In this document: positions 1 to 14,350 of the stretch, in pieces
Layout of the letters: the number at the start of each line of letters is the position of its first letter
Position numbering within the stretch: position 1 is the stretch's first letter
DNA from: Promerops cafer
Lineage: Eukaryota; Chordata; Aves; Passeriformes; Nectariniidae
DNA: 64,000 bases
Assembly (NCBI GenBank): GCA_013398275.1
Contig: VZSE01013366.1
Location: forward strand, 248,001-312,000
Reading direction: 5' to 3'
The notes under the pieces: model-generated
Database searches by the model: none
What the model saw: the letters and a program-made list of their open reading frames with translations, nothing else
Told to the model about the DNA's origin: nothing
Made by a program: the position numbers and the translations under genes

Positions 1-3000
1 GCCTTTGAAGCTGAGACTGTGTGACAAAAGCCTTGCACTAAGCTAATCTGAAACCATCAATATATGGATCATATTAGGATTTCTTATATTAAGGGCATGA
101 CATTTATAGCTGCCCTCCTGCCACCAGCCCTTGAAATATGTCATGAGGCTCCTACAGAAAATCTTAGAAAATGAAGGTGAATTTCTGTGCTTTTCAAACA
201 CTGAACAAGTGAATTACCCAGACTCCTGTGGTGTTTCGTGGAGGAGCAGGAGCACCCAGTGCTCTCCCATGCATATGATATTATCAAAGGAACAAACCAC
301 ATCACTGTGCTCCTGATGATCAGAAGAAAATCTTGCAATGCAGTGTTAGGGAGACGATGCAGTAATGGCTTTGCACACACTGGAATCACAGCAGTAATAT
401 AGCTTGATTGCAGCACTGGAACTTGATTGGATTTGCCACCATGGGGTCCTTCTGGAGGCAAAAAAAAAAAAAGAGGCTGAAAACATACAGCTACAAAACA
501 GGAAGGCACATTAAGTGAAGCTGTAACATGTTCTGATGTAAACTCAGTGCAGTATTTGAAAGTGAATTAACAAAAACTCCTCTAACTCTGGGAATAAAAT
601 TGAAGCGATATCAGAATGTCCTGAGGGAAACCAAAGTGACAGTGGAAAAAGAAAGAGTCTTGAGGACTCTGATGCTGCAATGCACAATGGGGCTGGCCAG
701 CAGGGTTTCATGTCAGATCAAATTACATTGTGAGTTTCTGCACCATTTTTCTGTTTTTGCTGTTCCTGTGGCAATCAGAGGAAAGTGTGCTGTCCTGCTC
801 TGTGTATGAGAAAACTGCAGTGGGAGCTCCAGGGCCAGGAATGGGGTAAGCAAGAATAATTCTGCTTGCATGGCTTGCTGCTGGATGCTCACATGGATGC
901 TTCAGTGAAAATCAAATTCCTAATTCCCAGGGAACAGCTGTGAGTTTTGCATGAAAATCAAGTGTGAAGTGCACTTGGATGTCCACCTCTTCCATCCTTG
1001 CCAGAGAAAAGCTGGGATTTACTTACTGGCAGTCAAATACTGCAGTGCAGAAGCCCAGGAGTGACTTTCAGGTGTTGAAATAGAATTTTATAATAGCAGA
1101 CTTGAGTTCAGGGTCAAACCCCAGAAGAAAGGGCTGAGACTTCAAACACATCTTTCCTTCATGTTGTCTGTTGCTTGGTGCAGTTCTGAATCATGGCTAG
1201 TGTGCTGGATCTAGAAATTATTAGAAGCTAATAATAAATTTAAATGTTAGAATCAGCACTTGGATTGTGAGGCTCATTCCTGGAGGCTCAAAATAAGGTA
1301 GTCCAAACCTAAGGAGCCCCTTTGTAATTCCTTCTCCTCTTTCTACCCCAACACCACAGCAGGGTGGTGGTTAGCTTGAAGTGGGAATGATTTTTTTAAA
1401 GAAAAAAGGTTTTGGTTTTCCTTGTGGAACAGAGGATCCAGCAGCCACCTTTTGAATTGAATGTGTATCTCTGTTGGTGCCTACCCAGAAAACCTTCTGC
1501 AGATGCTCTAAGATGCCCAGTGATCCTGAAAGTTTATACTGATTCTCATGAAACTGAAATCTTGGGGATCCTTTTCCTGCAAAACCAAGAAAGGAGGATG
1601 GGGGAGCAGGTATCTTTTGTCTCAATACTGATTTGAAGTGGGATGCTTCAAAATTCTTTTATTTCCCCATGTATAGGGAGTTCCATTTTTTCCTCTATTC
1701 TAGACAATGAGATTTTCCAAAACTTTTAGATTTGCTAGGAAGACAAAGGCACTGAAAGCTTTGAAATGCTTGACTATTACAGCAGCAAGGTCTTAGACAC
1801 TTCAGAAGACTTTATATGGTATATGGGATAGCAGCTATTGTCTCACTATTAAAAAAGAAAAGCAACTAACTTGGTGATAAATGTTCGTGCTTGGAATGAA
1901 TGTTCCCATAATCACCTTGTGATTCCATTAGGTTTTGTGACAGTTGTTCATTCATTCTAGTATAGGAACCTGACTTAAATTTTGTGATATGTCATCATCC
2001 CTTCAAATCAGAATGCAATTAGCCCACCAAAATAGTTTAAATTTTATGTCTCTAATAATAAAGTGTATCAAACTAGATGAATTTGAAAACCTGCTGTTCC
2101 CCTTGTAATATGCCTCCCCCTTTCCCTATGCCAGCCTCCTCCTCCATAAAAAATGTGCAGTTTCATTTACATTCTGTTTAAGCTTTGGGGAGAATTCTTC
2201 CTGGAACACAATAATCCTTGGTGCTGGTTTTGTGAGAGAGCTGTAGATATTTAGTTACAAGATAAGGGATCTCATAATGGGGTGGAACACCTACTACTTG
2301 AAGACTAAAAAATTATGGCTGGAGAATTTGTAGACTTTTGGCAAGGTATGACTTGATGCTAGTGTGGGAGGAATCACTTGTTTTGGTGTTGTGGTAGTTT
2401 CTCAGGAGCAGTGGAGACCCCAGAGCCAGCTGGCCCTGGCTGTGTCCTGCAGGATCTCATCCCCGGGATCTCCTCCCTGGGATCTCATGCTCAGGCTGCT
2501 GCCAGGCTTCTCCCCCGAGCAAACCAAGGCTGTGGAGAAGGCCAGTGTGTCACACAGTGTCCCCAAGACTCAAGACTGATGGGCAATCTGGCAGCAAAGC
2601 AGTGCTGTGAGTGCAAGGAGCTAAAGCTGCTGCAGCTCCAAAGCTAAGAATGGAACCGGAATCTATGATTTTATATTCTATTGCTGTCTTTTTCCTTTGC
2701 TCCTGAATTAAGAGCTGCACCAGACAACTTAGGAAAAATAGTCCTGCCCTAAAGGCGTTGAGCTTAGAGTTGCTAAGTGGCTGTGGATCTGCTATTAGAG
2801 AATGGTGCTTACATGTAAAAAAGCAATTGAAATTCTGACATTCAGATCCTCAGCTCTGAAGACCCAGCTACTTTAAAACTTGACTTACAAACTCAATTAT
2901 ATGTTAAATGAAAATCACTCATGTTCTAAAGTTGAGTGCTGCTTCCTTACCCAGAAAATCAAATTTGTCTTAAATTATGATGATCCTTATATTTTAAAGA

Positions 3001-6000
3001 AAATACAGTACTTAAAATTCTGTGTGCAACAACTAAAGCATTTTGAGGATGAATAGAAAACTTAGAAAAAACATTAGTATGTTTTGTTTACCACTTTAAT
3101 TTGTTTGTTGTTCAATGTGCAGGTTTTTTCATTTTTAAATATTTGCAGTAAGCACAGAATTTTTTCTGCTTCTCTAAAGAGGAACTTTATTGCAGTTTTC
3201 CCCCTGTAGCACTTGTTTATGTGGCAGAGAGAACAATGGCAAATGAGCGAGAAAGAGAAATTTCTTTTCTTTAGAAATAGATTGGAATAGGGAAGGCATT
3301 TTCTACCTGAAGTGTATATTTTCTAGTATGTTTACTGACAGCAGTAGATGCTCTGCAGAGCTCTCCAGAGATCTGGGGATCCATAGGACTGGCAGCAGCA
3401 GTGTTTTTTTCATGGTGGTATCGTTGCATCTCCTGGGAGAACAGAAGAAACTGAGACATGAGTGATAGGGAAGCAGCTGGGATCGCTGGGAGATGATGCT
3501 GCTGCTTGATATCTGCTCCCAGGTGGTGATTAGGCAATGTGGGCATGGAAGATTCTCTAGGGTTTCTCTCTGGAGCCTGGCCTCTAATTGAGATGTACTG
3601 GCATAGGGAAGTTGTGTAAATAGGGCCTGTAAATCATCAGAGGATTCCGGTCTAAGAGTTTTCCTTAGGATTTGTCTCAGGTTGTTTTCTTTGACTATCA
3701 GCAGTGTTAAATGTATTTGGCCCTGCACTGAGCTTGGAGGGGCACATAATGCATAGATAGGACTTTCAAAAAAGTGATAGCAGAGAGTGGTTAAAAAAGT
3801 AACAATGTGTTTATTATTACTAAACTCATGACTTACTGCTTTTCATTTTGATGGATTTTCAGTTCCAGGACAATTGAAAGGTACAACTTACAAACTTCTC
3901 CAACCAGAGGCTCAGCAAGTATTTTTGTCACCAAAATGCTTCTTCAGCATAATAGAAGGGCAATGACTGTTGCTGAAGAGTGCCCAACACATGGCATAAT
4001 ACAAGGATTAACTTCCTATGGATTCAGGTTCTGGCATTACAGACTGTGGCTATGGCTTTTGGTGGGGAAATTTGATCTTGTCAAGTTTGGCTCCATTTGA
4101 GTGTTTTAGTCTCATAGTAGTGACCTGTATTTTCTTCCTACACTTTGATTATATTTACTTGCTTTCTCTTTGACATTTTCCCTTTTTCATGGTAAGAATA
4201 GTACTGGTGAGTTCTGTATTTAACAGATCACTTAAAAACTGATGAAAAGGAAGACTGTACATGTACAACCTAAACTCTGTTATGTGTCTTTGCAAGGAAA
4301 GTGTCCCCGTGGCTCCACTGGCACTGGTGTCCCCTGGGCAGAAGGGACAGAGGGCAACGCCATAGTTTCCTTTCCCAGCCTGCAGCATCAGGGGAGCATC
4401 CTGCATCCCTGTGCTCATGTTCTGTCATGCCCCACATACTGGGACACTCGTGGCTGCTGATTGTTTTTTTTCTCAGTTGAGTAGTCTACTGCAAATAATG
4501 GAGATTGCCTTTTGGTCTGCACTGCTTGCTTGGTCATGGAATTACTATTTAGAGGATTTTAGAGCTATTTTCGAGGATTTATAAATATATATTAATATTG
4601 ATGTTTAATTAAAAATAGTATTTAACACTTTTCAGCAAAGAAAGTCATGCTGAATTATTCAAGGTTTCATTTTGCATCCTTAACTAGTGAGTGCTCATGT
4701 ATTAATAATGCTTTATAAGTATTGTTGAACTTGCAGTTGCTTCACAGTTTGTATTCAAACACAGTGAGCAAGAATGGGGAGACAATAAAGCAGAAGAGCA
4801 GCTGTGGCTCATGGTATTGCCCTGTTAGCAGGTGAGGTACCTCTTGTTAAATATTCATAGGAGAGACCTGGCCCCTGAACCATTAAGGAAGTACCAGCAA
4901 GAGCAGAGCCTGGGTGAGGATCTCTGAGCTCAGCAGGGAGCTTTTCCTCTCAGCAGTGGTCAGTACTGAGGAAGGTGCCTGTGGGCACTGGAGCACCTCA
5001 AGTGCTTGGAGTGAAAAGGGTGCAGGATGCCTGCCTGTCCTTCCGAGGAGCTAGTCATAGCTTTTTGGAAATGGGCTGGGATGGACCAAAAGGTTTCACT
5101 TTGTGAAATGCAGTCAGAAACATTTCCATTTTTTATCCTTGCTGGGAAAACTGATTATGTTAGCAGTCAAAATCTCTGTGAGGAAGGGGTGGCTGGGGAG
5201 AAATACAGCCTTAGACCTGCTGCTCAGACTTCTCCCTGGTGAGGTCTCCAAGACACAGGTAACTCCCTGTAGCGTTTAAATATTGCCATGTTCTCAGCTT
5301 TTCCATGCACATCTGTCTAATGGGCAGATGGCTATGGATCTGTGTTCTTTCCCAAGCTATTCCTGTGGGTTTTCTGCAGAAGTCAGCAGCAAGACATTAT
5401 GTTGTAATCCCTTCAGCCAGTTTGAACAGGAAGACTTCTCTCGTTTCCATGACAGGTTCACTGAGTGATCACTTGAGAACTCCTTTAAAAATCACTGTTG
5501 AAATCTTTTAGGCTGCTGTAAGGCTGAGTGTATGTAGCCTTCGTGCTGAAATAGAACTCAGTGCTGCTCTGAGTAACAGAAAAATGGCATCTTTAAATTC
5601 TTGTTCACCAGACCCAAGTGCATAAATTAATTCAATACATTGCGTGTAGATATAACAAGTACAGTGGCAGAACAGGGAGAGAATATTTTCCAGATGCTCA
5701 GTAGTTCAGCTTGAAAAGATACTGGGTGAAAAGCACCTGATTTTTCCCTAGGAAATGATCAACAGTCTTGTACTTTCCATGTGGAGAACATATGCCTTGT
5801 ATCTCACGGAGATGTAACACACACTTTGTGGGTTGGAGCTATATCCAACTCCTATTTTTTAGATTATTTGGGAGACAGCATGACCAGGAATACTGGATGT
5901 GCAGAGAAGTCCCAGTCCTTCTGCACAGAAGTCCCAGCGACAGGAATTTTTCCTGCTTTCTTGGGGGCTGTGTGTGCCACTGGTTTATTTCTGTGCCTGG

Positions 6001-7243
6001 GACTATGCAGTGATGTTGACTTATGGTTCTCTGTGTGACCAGAGATTTGGTTTAAGCACTTTTCCTCCCACCTGTACCTGCCATGATGTATGGCTGTGAT
6101 CAGAGAGGGCTGTTGTGCTGCCACTTTGGGCTGAGCTCTGGCCATTTCAGGCTTCTTTGGCAAAGGACTGAAGGTTTTGCTAATAGAGTTGGCAGTGTTC
6201 CAGCTTGTAGGCCTCCGAAATGTAATCTGCAAGAAGTTTGCTTAATGAGGAAAAATAGTGTGGATTGAAGGGAAAGAAAGAAATCTAACCAGAATTGTAG
6301 AAGAGACACACTGGGCTTTGTGTTTGGACAGAATCACCAGTGCAGCCTTGAAACTCTGTAAATGAGTTGGTTTTCAGCAAGTTGAGATATGCTTGTGTCA
6401 CTGTGCCCTGGAAAGGCCTGCAGCACTGTCTAAATTAAACAGCTCTGTGGTCTTTCAGCTTTGTGGTCTTTTGGAGAATTAGCTGGGGTTGCTGTCGTTT
6501 CCAAGGAGATTTCTCCCGAGGCCTGGTGTCTGCCCACACATGCACCCCCACATGTCTGCATACACACAAACCCTGGTTTTGCCTTTTCTGTTCCTGGGTA
6601 AATACAGCCCAGGAACCAAGGTGATATATTACGGGATAAATGGCACAAACAGCAGAACAAACGTACGGCCACAAACTGCAGAACTCAAGATACCCAAATC
6701 TTAGGATGTGAATGTAGAGGTAGATGACCTGTGGCTCATAACTCACGTGGAGTTTGTAAGCAATTAAAATCAGTCAGTTATCTACTGTCCAGATTTCTTC
6801 TGGACTCCCTGGAGTTCTTCCCTGGCATTCCCTGGAAGGAGAGAAGCATCGTGCTGATGAGTGATATAAACAGAAATCAGAGAGCCCACAGGAGCCTCCA
6901 GCCATTCTCTTTGTGAGAAGAAAGACACCTGACACCAGCTGCCACGCACTGATATGCTGTGTGTGAACTCTTCCTCCCTGCCATGTGAGACACATCTCCT
7001 CTTCCCAAGATATCCTGTGGGAAGAGATCCTGTCCAGGAAACACCATCAGCCTGTAGATTTGTGGGAACTCATTCATGTCTGAAGCTCGGCATCTGGATG
7101 GGGAAAAGCTTTGGCCTGATATTGGTCGTGGAAATGGTGAGAGTAATGGGTATGAGAGGGTAAAAAATTTGGGCATTTGTTTAACAGAGGTCCAAACAAA
7201 CTCTTGAAGCTGTTGACTCTGGACTTCATTTCAGATATGATAT
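1..7243. other. Unique sequence with no recognisable gene
   Basis: I see no gene, RNA gene or identifiable transposon here. The base composition is AT-rich vertebrate background. A GC-richer patch lies at about 2400-2650 and contains a small repeated GGGATCTC motif (about 2464-2485). Open frames at 3303-3728 and 5864-6232 on the minus strand are of chance length and match nothing I know; the first is discussed under findings. The rest looks like intronic or intergenic filler. Confidence 0.6.
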
Positions 7244-7296
7244 ACACACACACACACACACACACACGTATACCTACCTACATATATATATATATG
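7244..7296. repeat. Compound (CA)n / (TA)n microsatellite
   Basis: About 12 uninterrupted CA dinucleotides occupy 7244-7268. A short interrupted TACC/TACA stretch follows, then an alternating AT run at 7281-7296 and TG-rich sequence. This is a typical length-variable dinucleotide microsatellite with no coding content. The alternating purine-pyrimidine run could take up left-handed DNA, but nothing here shows a function. Confidence 0.95.
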
Positions 7297-10200
7297 TGTT
7301 TGTGTCTACACATGTGCATGCACTGACTAGAGAAAAAAGACTGGGGAAAGAACAACCTCCAAAAACTCCAAGGGACTGATAAGTAGTGGTACTGCTTTTA
7401 ACAAAAGTTAAAGTGCTGGATGTTTGTGGAAGCCAGTAATAGGACAAGGCTGCCTCAACTCCACTGTTAGAGAGCTTAGCATATAGAATAGCATCAAAAA
7501 AAAGAGGCCAAATTTGAAAGAAGACACTTTTCAGTGTCTTAAGCAGTGCATAATCCTCTAAACTTTGAGTAGGACTTCTGGACTACAGTACTATTGTCTT
7601 TTGTTTTTCATAGGAACATGATTAATTTTTCTATTATAATTAAGGATGGTCCCCACCTTAGATGTGTCATGCATATTCTAGGCTGTTAAAATTACTAACT
7701 CCAAGATTAATTGTTATATACTAACTAGAAGTGTTTTGATCTTGCTGACATCTTCATTTGGACAGAAAAAAATATCATGCATATAAATTGTATGTTGACA
7801 TTTCTTTCACAAGGGTAGTTATCTAGCTATTGGTAGCCTGCAGAGCGAAGACTTGTCAAAAATAATCACTTCCAGTTCTCATTTGTTGAAGTTAAATAGC
7901 CTGAACAGGGGAAAATTTGTTCACGCTCTTTAATACTCATATTATTGCAGTGTGAAAAGTCAGCATATAAATATGAGGAAACTGAAAATAAATCAATAGG
8001 ATAACATATTAAAAAACTGAGGAATGATTTCTGGAGAAGATGACATAATGTTCCAATAGAATACCACTTGTTAGCATTGATTTTTTTTTTTCATCATACA
8101 GCTCTTTAGATTGGTGCCCATTAGAACTTGAAAACTTTTCTCTCGAGGAATTAACTACTCTAACAAACTCTTAGCTTGTAAATAAATAAAATCAAATCTC
8201 ATATGTTCTGAAAGTATATGCTGGGAATTATGATTCAACAACACTCTGGAACTTCTCTATTTCTACAGATGATCTATGGGGACAGTCTAAAAATTGGCAT
8301 AACCAGAAACTGAACAAATTTGTGATGGAAGATGTTTGATTTTTATTGGTATTTTGGTTCATCCTGGTGACCTTGATGAACAGTCCTTGTGATGAGCAGG
8401 ATACCTTTCATTTTCCTGTCCCTTGTCACCACTTTCCAAGAAATTTGCCTTTTGTTGCTTTTTATTTATTGCACTAAGTATCCATTTTTCTCCTATTTTA
8501 AAATCAAACTCCTCTTTATTAGACCATCATTAACGTTCCTTACAAACAGCTCTCCCCTGGCAGTACAGTCTCATTCCAAGCAGGAGTGACCAATGCAACA
8601 CCCAGGGGAAGGAAATTGGAGTAGGCTTCACTAGGCTTTATATATAACTGATTTTCCACAGAGATGGAGAATTAATAACTTTGTCTCTAAGAGGTAAAAA
8701 TTGCCCATTTAAGTTAAAGGTAATTATTATGCTGCACATCTGAGCCACCTGATGTCCCATGGGAAAAACTAAACGCCATTACAGTATGCTAATCATGACT
8801 GGTAGCTGGTGGCTATGGACTTCCTATAGTGAGCTGAACACTTCAGGCACGGCATAATTGGAAAATGACTCTCTTGTTTCCCACACTGGCTGGCAGCAAA
8901 ATCCCCTGAGCCTGTTGTGCAGTGTGGGGGAGGGTTCAGATAACACTGAAGAGTTTGTAAATTGGATTCTAATCAGTACTCATGAGAGGTATATCTCGGG
9001 GTTTTTTCCAAACCCACTGCTTTTCTGAATAGGAAATTCCTTTCCATTGATCATCTTTTGAACACATGGCATGAGGAACTAGGAACTTGTGTTCAGAAAT
9101 ATTAGTTTTGATGGCAGTTCTTGAAGACATTTGAAAGAACAAGCTGCCCATGTGGCGATGAATATTAATAAACAGATGGGCTTCTAATTGTCTCAGACTC
9201 CATAGAAATAGATAATAATAATCCTCTCTGTAGAAAAGAATCTCTCTATAATCCCTTTTGCATTAATACCACAGTGATATTTAGCTTGCAATGATCTGGG
9301 TGAGCCTCAAATGCCTGGGAGTTTCTGGGTCATTTGCCTGGATTAACCAGACTTTCAGCCTTTTAATAGGTTCTTGAAATTTCATGGTATGAAAAATCAT
9401 TTAAAGGTACTATAGAACTGTGTTTTTTAAACACAGACTAATTTTTGCATCTAAATATCAGAGAAATTTTCTATAGAGCTGCAGGCTCAAGTTCTCCTTC
9501 TTTTTCAAACCAAGATCTTCCCAACTTGTAAGTGTCCCTGTTGGGTGCTGAGAGCTGCAGGCGCAGGGATGGCCCTTTGTCACGTTCTCATCAGCATGTG
9601 GGCTCAGGCATTGCTCTTCTATTCCCTCTCTCAGCACCTTGTGAGAACTGAGCAACCTTGCTCACCTTGAGCATGCAGAGAGATGTGGGAAATAAGGATT
9701 TTCTTACATACTGGAAATGCTGTGAGAGTTAAGAAAAAGGAGATACCCCAGCATGAATGGCATTGTGAGGCATGGCAGGAATAGGGAAGGCTTTCTCCTT
9801 GCCTTCTTTTTTGTCTGAGAATTAATTTTTGAAATCTCATCCACGGTCTGTATTTGCTAGCTCACTCAAGATTTTACCTCTTACACCAGAGAGCCTGCAT
9901 CTTGTCCCTGAACATCACAGTCCCCAACTGAAGGACTAAATCCAAATGTCTTTGAGCTTGTCTTGTATTTCCCAGGGTTCCAGGAGTGGGCAGCTCTTCT
10001 CTAAACTGCCTGTCTGCTTTTGTGATGTTTGTTTTTTTTTTAAACAGTTGTCTATGTCAACATTTTTGCTAACCAGAATAATCTGTGTACAGTATGAAGA
10101 CAACCTTAGCACCAAGCCAAAGGGATCTGCCACAGACTTTATTTAGCATATACCTGGATTCCAAGTACTACATTTGGAATGTGTTATAAATACTTTGCCA

Positions 10201-11477
10201 CCTAGCTGGTAAAGACACTTATAGTATCTTTGCTGTGTAAGAAGTACAAAGGATTTACATAAATAATAGTGATCCTGTCAGCCTTTACAAGAGTCCTGTG
10301 GTGCCTGGTTGTAAAGTCTTTCTGAGAGTGCTTCTGAATGTATTATTCTCTCTCCTCAGTTCCTCCTTCTCACTGATCTAAGGGAAAAACTCATTGTAAA
10401 GTGACCTTCTGTCCAGGTGGATAAATGTTCACTGAAACTGGGTTTCAGGCTCTTTATCCTCTAATTAGAAGCTCCCAGGAAAGCCAGAAAGTCTTTCTGT
10501 GGCTAAAATCTGGGGTGGAAGCAGTAGGGAAAGGAAGACCCTTCTTTTTTCTGTCCAGTGAAACTTTTGACACCTTGTCACAAGCTGACACATCCTACAA
10601 TAAGATTTTGAGAAGCATCCTGTATCATTCAAATGTCTTTTCATGTCTAGCTGACAGTTCATTTACAAAAGCTGCTTTAGGAACAGAAAGCATATCCATT
10701 CACTTCCCTGACACTGAAGACTCTCTCTGAAGGCAGGCTGGAGTAGCAGTTCCTGTTTGGGCTAGGAGAAATGTCTTTTGCTGCTGATCTGTACTTCAAG
10801 ATTTTCCACTCAAATGAGAAACTTCACTGAAACATACTTTTTACCAGGAAAGTGAAGAAAATCCTATTGCTCAGGCAGCATCATCCTGTGCCTCTAGAAA
10901 TGTGCTCTTGCCAAGCTGTTTGAGGCAAAAGGGCGACTTCACTTACAATGAGAAGTAATAAAGAACATACTAAACATTTGCTAGGTAAATTATAATGCAT
11001 TTATATTCATCCAGCTGAAATTGTCACCATGGTTTTGATAATGAAATGTATTCTTGTCTGACTTTATCTAGCTGAAGTACTGTATGTTTGGATGGATTTA
11101 AATAGCTTTCATTGCATCTTATGAGCATCTACTTTTAACTACTACTGATCTTTATCTACTTATCTACTTTTTAATATGGCAGATAAAATCATTAAGAAGA
11201 ACATTTTTATTTTCTGTTTATGTCAGGCTTAGTGTCATAATGGGAAATTATGTTGCAGAAATATTTACATTCTAAAAATGTTAATTTTGCAGGGAGAGTG
11301 TTACTTGAATATGGCAGCTGTTAACTACACTGCTAGTGATGTTAACTGAAACTTAGGAAAAAGCCTCATTTTATGACATGGGGAGCTGAAAAATGCTCTC
11401 TCTCCTGTTTGTTTCCCTACTGTGTGAATTCCCAATACAAACTGATATCTCTTGCAGGATGCCCGTTCTGGATTAAT
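7297..11477. other. Unique AT-rich sequence with no recognisable gene
   Basis: No gene, RNA gene or clear mobile element is visible. The stretch is AT-rich with short homopolymer runs, for example T-runs near 8081-8091 and 10030-10040. Open frames here are at most about 100 codons and on both strands, as expected by chance. Confidence 0.6.
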
Positions 11478-11527
11478 GGTTGGACTTGATCTTAGAGATC
11501 TTTTCCAGCCTTACTGATTCCATTCTT
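11478..11527 (+). mobile_element. CR1 LINE 3'-end fragment (short, diverged)
   Basis: The sequence runs GGTTGGACTTGATCTTAGAG, then TCTTTTCCAGCC and ATTCCATTCTT. It matches the well-known last ~50 bases of avian CR1 elements (a GGTTGGACTNGATGATCTT-type stretch, then TTCCAACC and an ATTCTRTGAT-type tail). It is diverged and very short, so it is an old 5'-truncated insertion. The plus-strand orientation follows from the order of these motifs. No coding part of the CR1 reverse transcriptase is present. Confidence 0.75.
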
Positions 11528-14344
11528 ACCATGGCATTTTGGGGATTAGCTTTTCTACGGTAAAGGTTGCATTAATGTGAAGTGCAATTGCTCTTTTATT
11601 TTTTACTCTTTACTGACTGACATGGTTACAATTTTTCTCCCCAAAATTAATTGTGGAAATGCCTGTGTATTTCTGTTTGTTTATCTGCTTCTTCCCTGTC
11701 ATTTATTACCACTGAAAACATAGTTAAATTTTTTATAGAAGGCCAATAAAGTAGTTTAATGAAACTTCAAAGGGTTGAACACACATGAAATTAAGTTGTC
11801 AGGAAATTCATTACAGAATTTTAGTGAGAGGCTGGGATAAGACAGCTTACATTGCTGAGCTTATGGAGAGGAAAAGACCCTGATCTGATTTGTCCCTGTG
11901 GTTTTAAATGAGGGTCAGGAGTCACCTGCAATCTCTGTGTGGAAAAGGGAATGAAGACTTGGTACGTTGCTTTTGTAAATTTTCTATTCCACGTATGTGG
12001 CTGTGGGCAGGTCGGAACAGCAAGCCTTTCCCTCTGATCCAGACCTCCAGAAAGGAGCACAGTCCACTTGGGCACAAGCTTTCCTCATTGATCCACTCCA
12101 CTTTTAAGCCAGTTAAGTCACTGAATCTGTGCACAATAAAACTGTGCTAACATTTTTACATGCTGAACAGACGTATTCTGCATCTTACAAAACCTTACAA
12201 AACAAAAGCAGCTTCTGCAAACTGCTGTGTCCTCAGGTCTCATTGACTTGAATGGGGCATGAAGGGCAGGAGTAATGATGTAGAAATCATTTAGTAAATA
12301 TGAGGTGTAATTTTTACAGTCTGTTAGGAATTTCGGCTATCCTGACTTTGTTGGAGTGGAGAGGGATACAGTTCTTGCTTGTATTGTGTGAGGAGTTTTG
12401 TGTTTTGTACCAGCTTGCTGTTAAGGCATGGATTGTATGAGCTGTGGAAAAGCATTCTATGACAGGGAGAGAGAGTTAATACAGAGACTAAAAAGTAATC
12501 TGTAGGAATAAAGGGTAGATTGACTGTCAGAAATACAAAATTGCAGAAGTCAGGTTCAGGATGATACCAGCCGAAGGGACAAGTAAAAGATACTTCTCAT
12601 TATGACTTTCTTAGTATTGTTTCGGGTATGTAATTTCTAGGATATTGTACCTGTGTATGGGCATTTTCTGTCCACCTTCCCTTCTCCCTCAGAACCCACT
12701 GGGGAGAAGACAATTCCCACCTTCCAGCAGAATGAACACAGTGAATGTGCTGGGTACATAGGCATTGCTGAAATATCTCATGTGGCACTGGGATACAAAG
12801 CCAGTGCTCCTCTGGATGACAAGAAACAATGGAATGGGAGCAACAGTCCAGATAAAAAGCCAGTTTAAAATAGGATGGGGCAATCTGAAGTCTTAATTGT
12901 ATCTTGAGGTGATTTTACGATGATACTCTATTCCCTAATTGTCTGCTTTATGTCCAGAAATGGCTGCAGTGTGTGGGCTCTGGCTGTGCAGGCAGTAATG
13001 CTGCGTGTGCGTGGCAGAGCTGCACAGCTCCGAGAAAACAGCTCAAAAGGAGCAAAACCTCTCAAGAGCACTTGCAGCAGTTTCCACACCCATCACATGA
13101 TGCAAAACAGCTATAGCAGATTAAAACCATGAGCTGGACATCAGACAGGTGCAAATTCACCCTCGTGAGGAGGAGGAGGAGGAGGAGGGGTTGGAGGACT
13201 GCCTTTGTCAGCAGCAGTCCCCGTGGCACAAGCCCTACAGTACACCGGCACGAGGACAGGCTGTGGCACTGCACAGTCTCAGGGATGCTGCTGCCAAAAG
13301 CAGGAGATGAGTCCCTACCCGGCAGCAGCTTCATGGCAATTATCAGGCAGAGATCCTGCCCCATGACAAAACCGAGGCAGCTTACCCCACTTCTGTGGAA
13401 TGGCTGAAATAACCTCAGAATTACTCTTTATAGCTCAGTGATAACAAAAGGCATCCCCAGTGGCTAGTAAATGTTACCTTCTCCTTTATAATCAAAGTCA
13501 GTTCTTGGTGTATTCTCACCTTGTGTCCCTCCTACTGGGGACACAGGTACCACAGGGAAGCTCACACCACCTTCTGCTATGCAGAAAAATTTTCAGTAAC
13601 TCCTTGTCTTTGTACTCCATAATGCTCTGTTCTGGGATCCCTCTTGAATTTTAAATGCCTGGATGGGAAAATTTTAAATGCTTGTCTCGGATTCTGGTAA
13701 ATGTAAGAGAAGAAATAATGTAAGAGAAGACTGTAAGGAAAGAAGTAATGTTTTTGCCCTCTGTGAGCTGGCTGGCCAGCGCCTCCAGCAGCTCTTGCTG
13801 CACAGGCTGAGCCCCTGCATGGAGGGAGATGTGCCCTTGCAGCCACCCTGCTGAGCACTGACTCCTGCAGTAGCAGCACCCTCAGCAGTGCTCTCCTGCC
13901 CGCCTCTGCCTGCTGCCAAGACAGAATTTGCAATTTAGCATTTACTTTCAGCCCCAAACTATCTGCTGGCCTTGCACGAACCAAATTTTTTAATCCAACA
14001 AGAGTTTGTTGGCCCACAGTTTATTTAATCCTGTCATGGAATGCATTTCTGTTTTCCATTTACCTCTATTTCTGTCAGCCTCATGGTGGCTCCAAAATGA
14101 CTTTAAAGGCTGAAGCTCTTTAGACTGGTTGACTTGTTCAGCCCTATAAGGCTGCTAAAACATGTTATCCTGCATGAAATGTTTCATGTCTATGCATGTA
14201 CCAAAAGGAAATGGCAAGCACTGTTCCATCACTGCTAAGGACATGCTGCTGGGAATGCAAATGCAAGGTTAAGGGACCAAGGCTGCCTGCCATGCTGAAG
14301 GAGGCACACTGATAAAGTGTTGAGAAAAAGGCTTTGGGTAAGTA
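11528..14344. other. Unique sequence with microsatellite and GC-rich patch
   Basis: No gene is recognised. The stretch contains a GGA microsatellite (listed separately), an imperfect doubled segment around 13698-13735 (ATGTAAGAGAAG-like twice), and a GC-richer patch at about 13745-13920. A 146-codon minus-strand frame (13577-14017) passes over that patch. It is repetitive in small residues, has no family resemblance that I can see, and probably exists because stop codons are rare in GC-rich sequence. Confidence 0.55.
13166..13190. repeat. (GGA)n trinucleotide microsatellite
   Basis: About seven consecutive GAG/GGA triplets form a pure purine run on the plus strand, ending in GGGG. Read as protein it gives poly-Arg or poly-Glu, but the surrounding frame has no coding character. 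Purine runs of this kind are common in vertebrate genomes and vary in length between individuals. Confidence 0.9.
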
Positions 14345-14350
14345 CAGCAT

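Noticed and set aside
7521..7540. Perfect 8-bp stem with 4-base loop (AAGACACT/AGTGTCTT)
   Set aside because: About one such hairpin per loop size is expected by chance in 64 kb, and no terminator or miRNA-like longer stem surrounds it.
13577..14017. 146-codon minus-strand frame over a GC-richer patch
   Set aside because: Low-complexity Ala/Arg/Gly content, competing frames on the same strand, no start context or splice signals that persuade.
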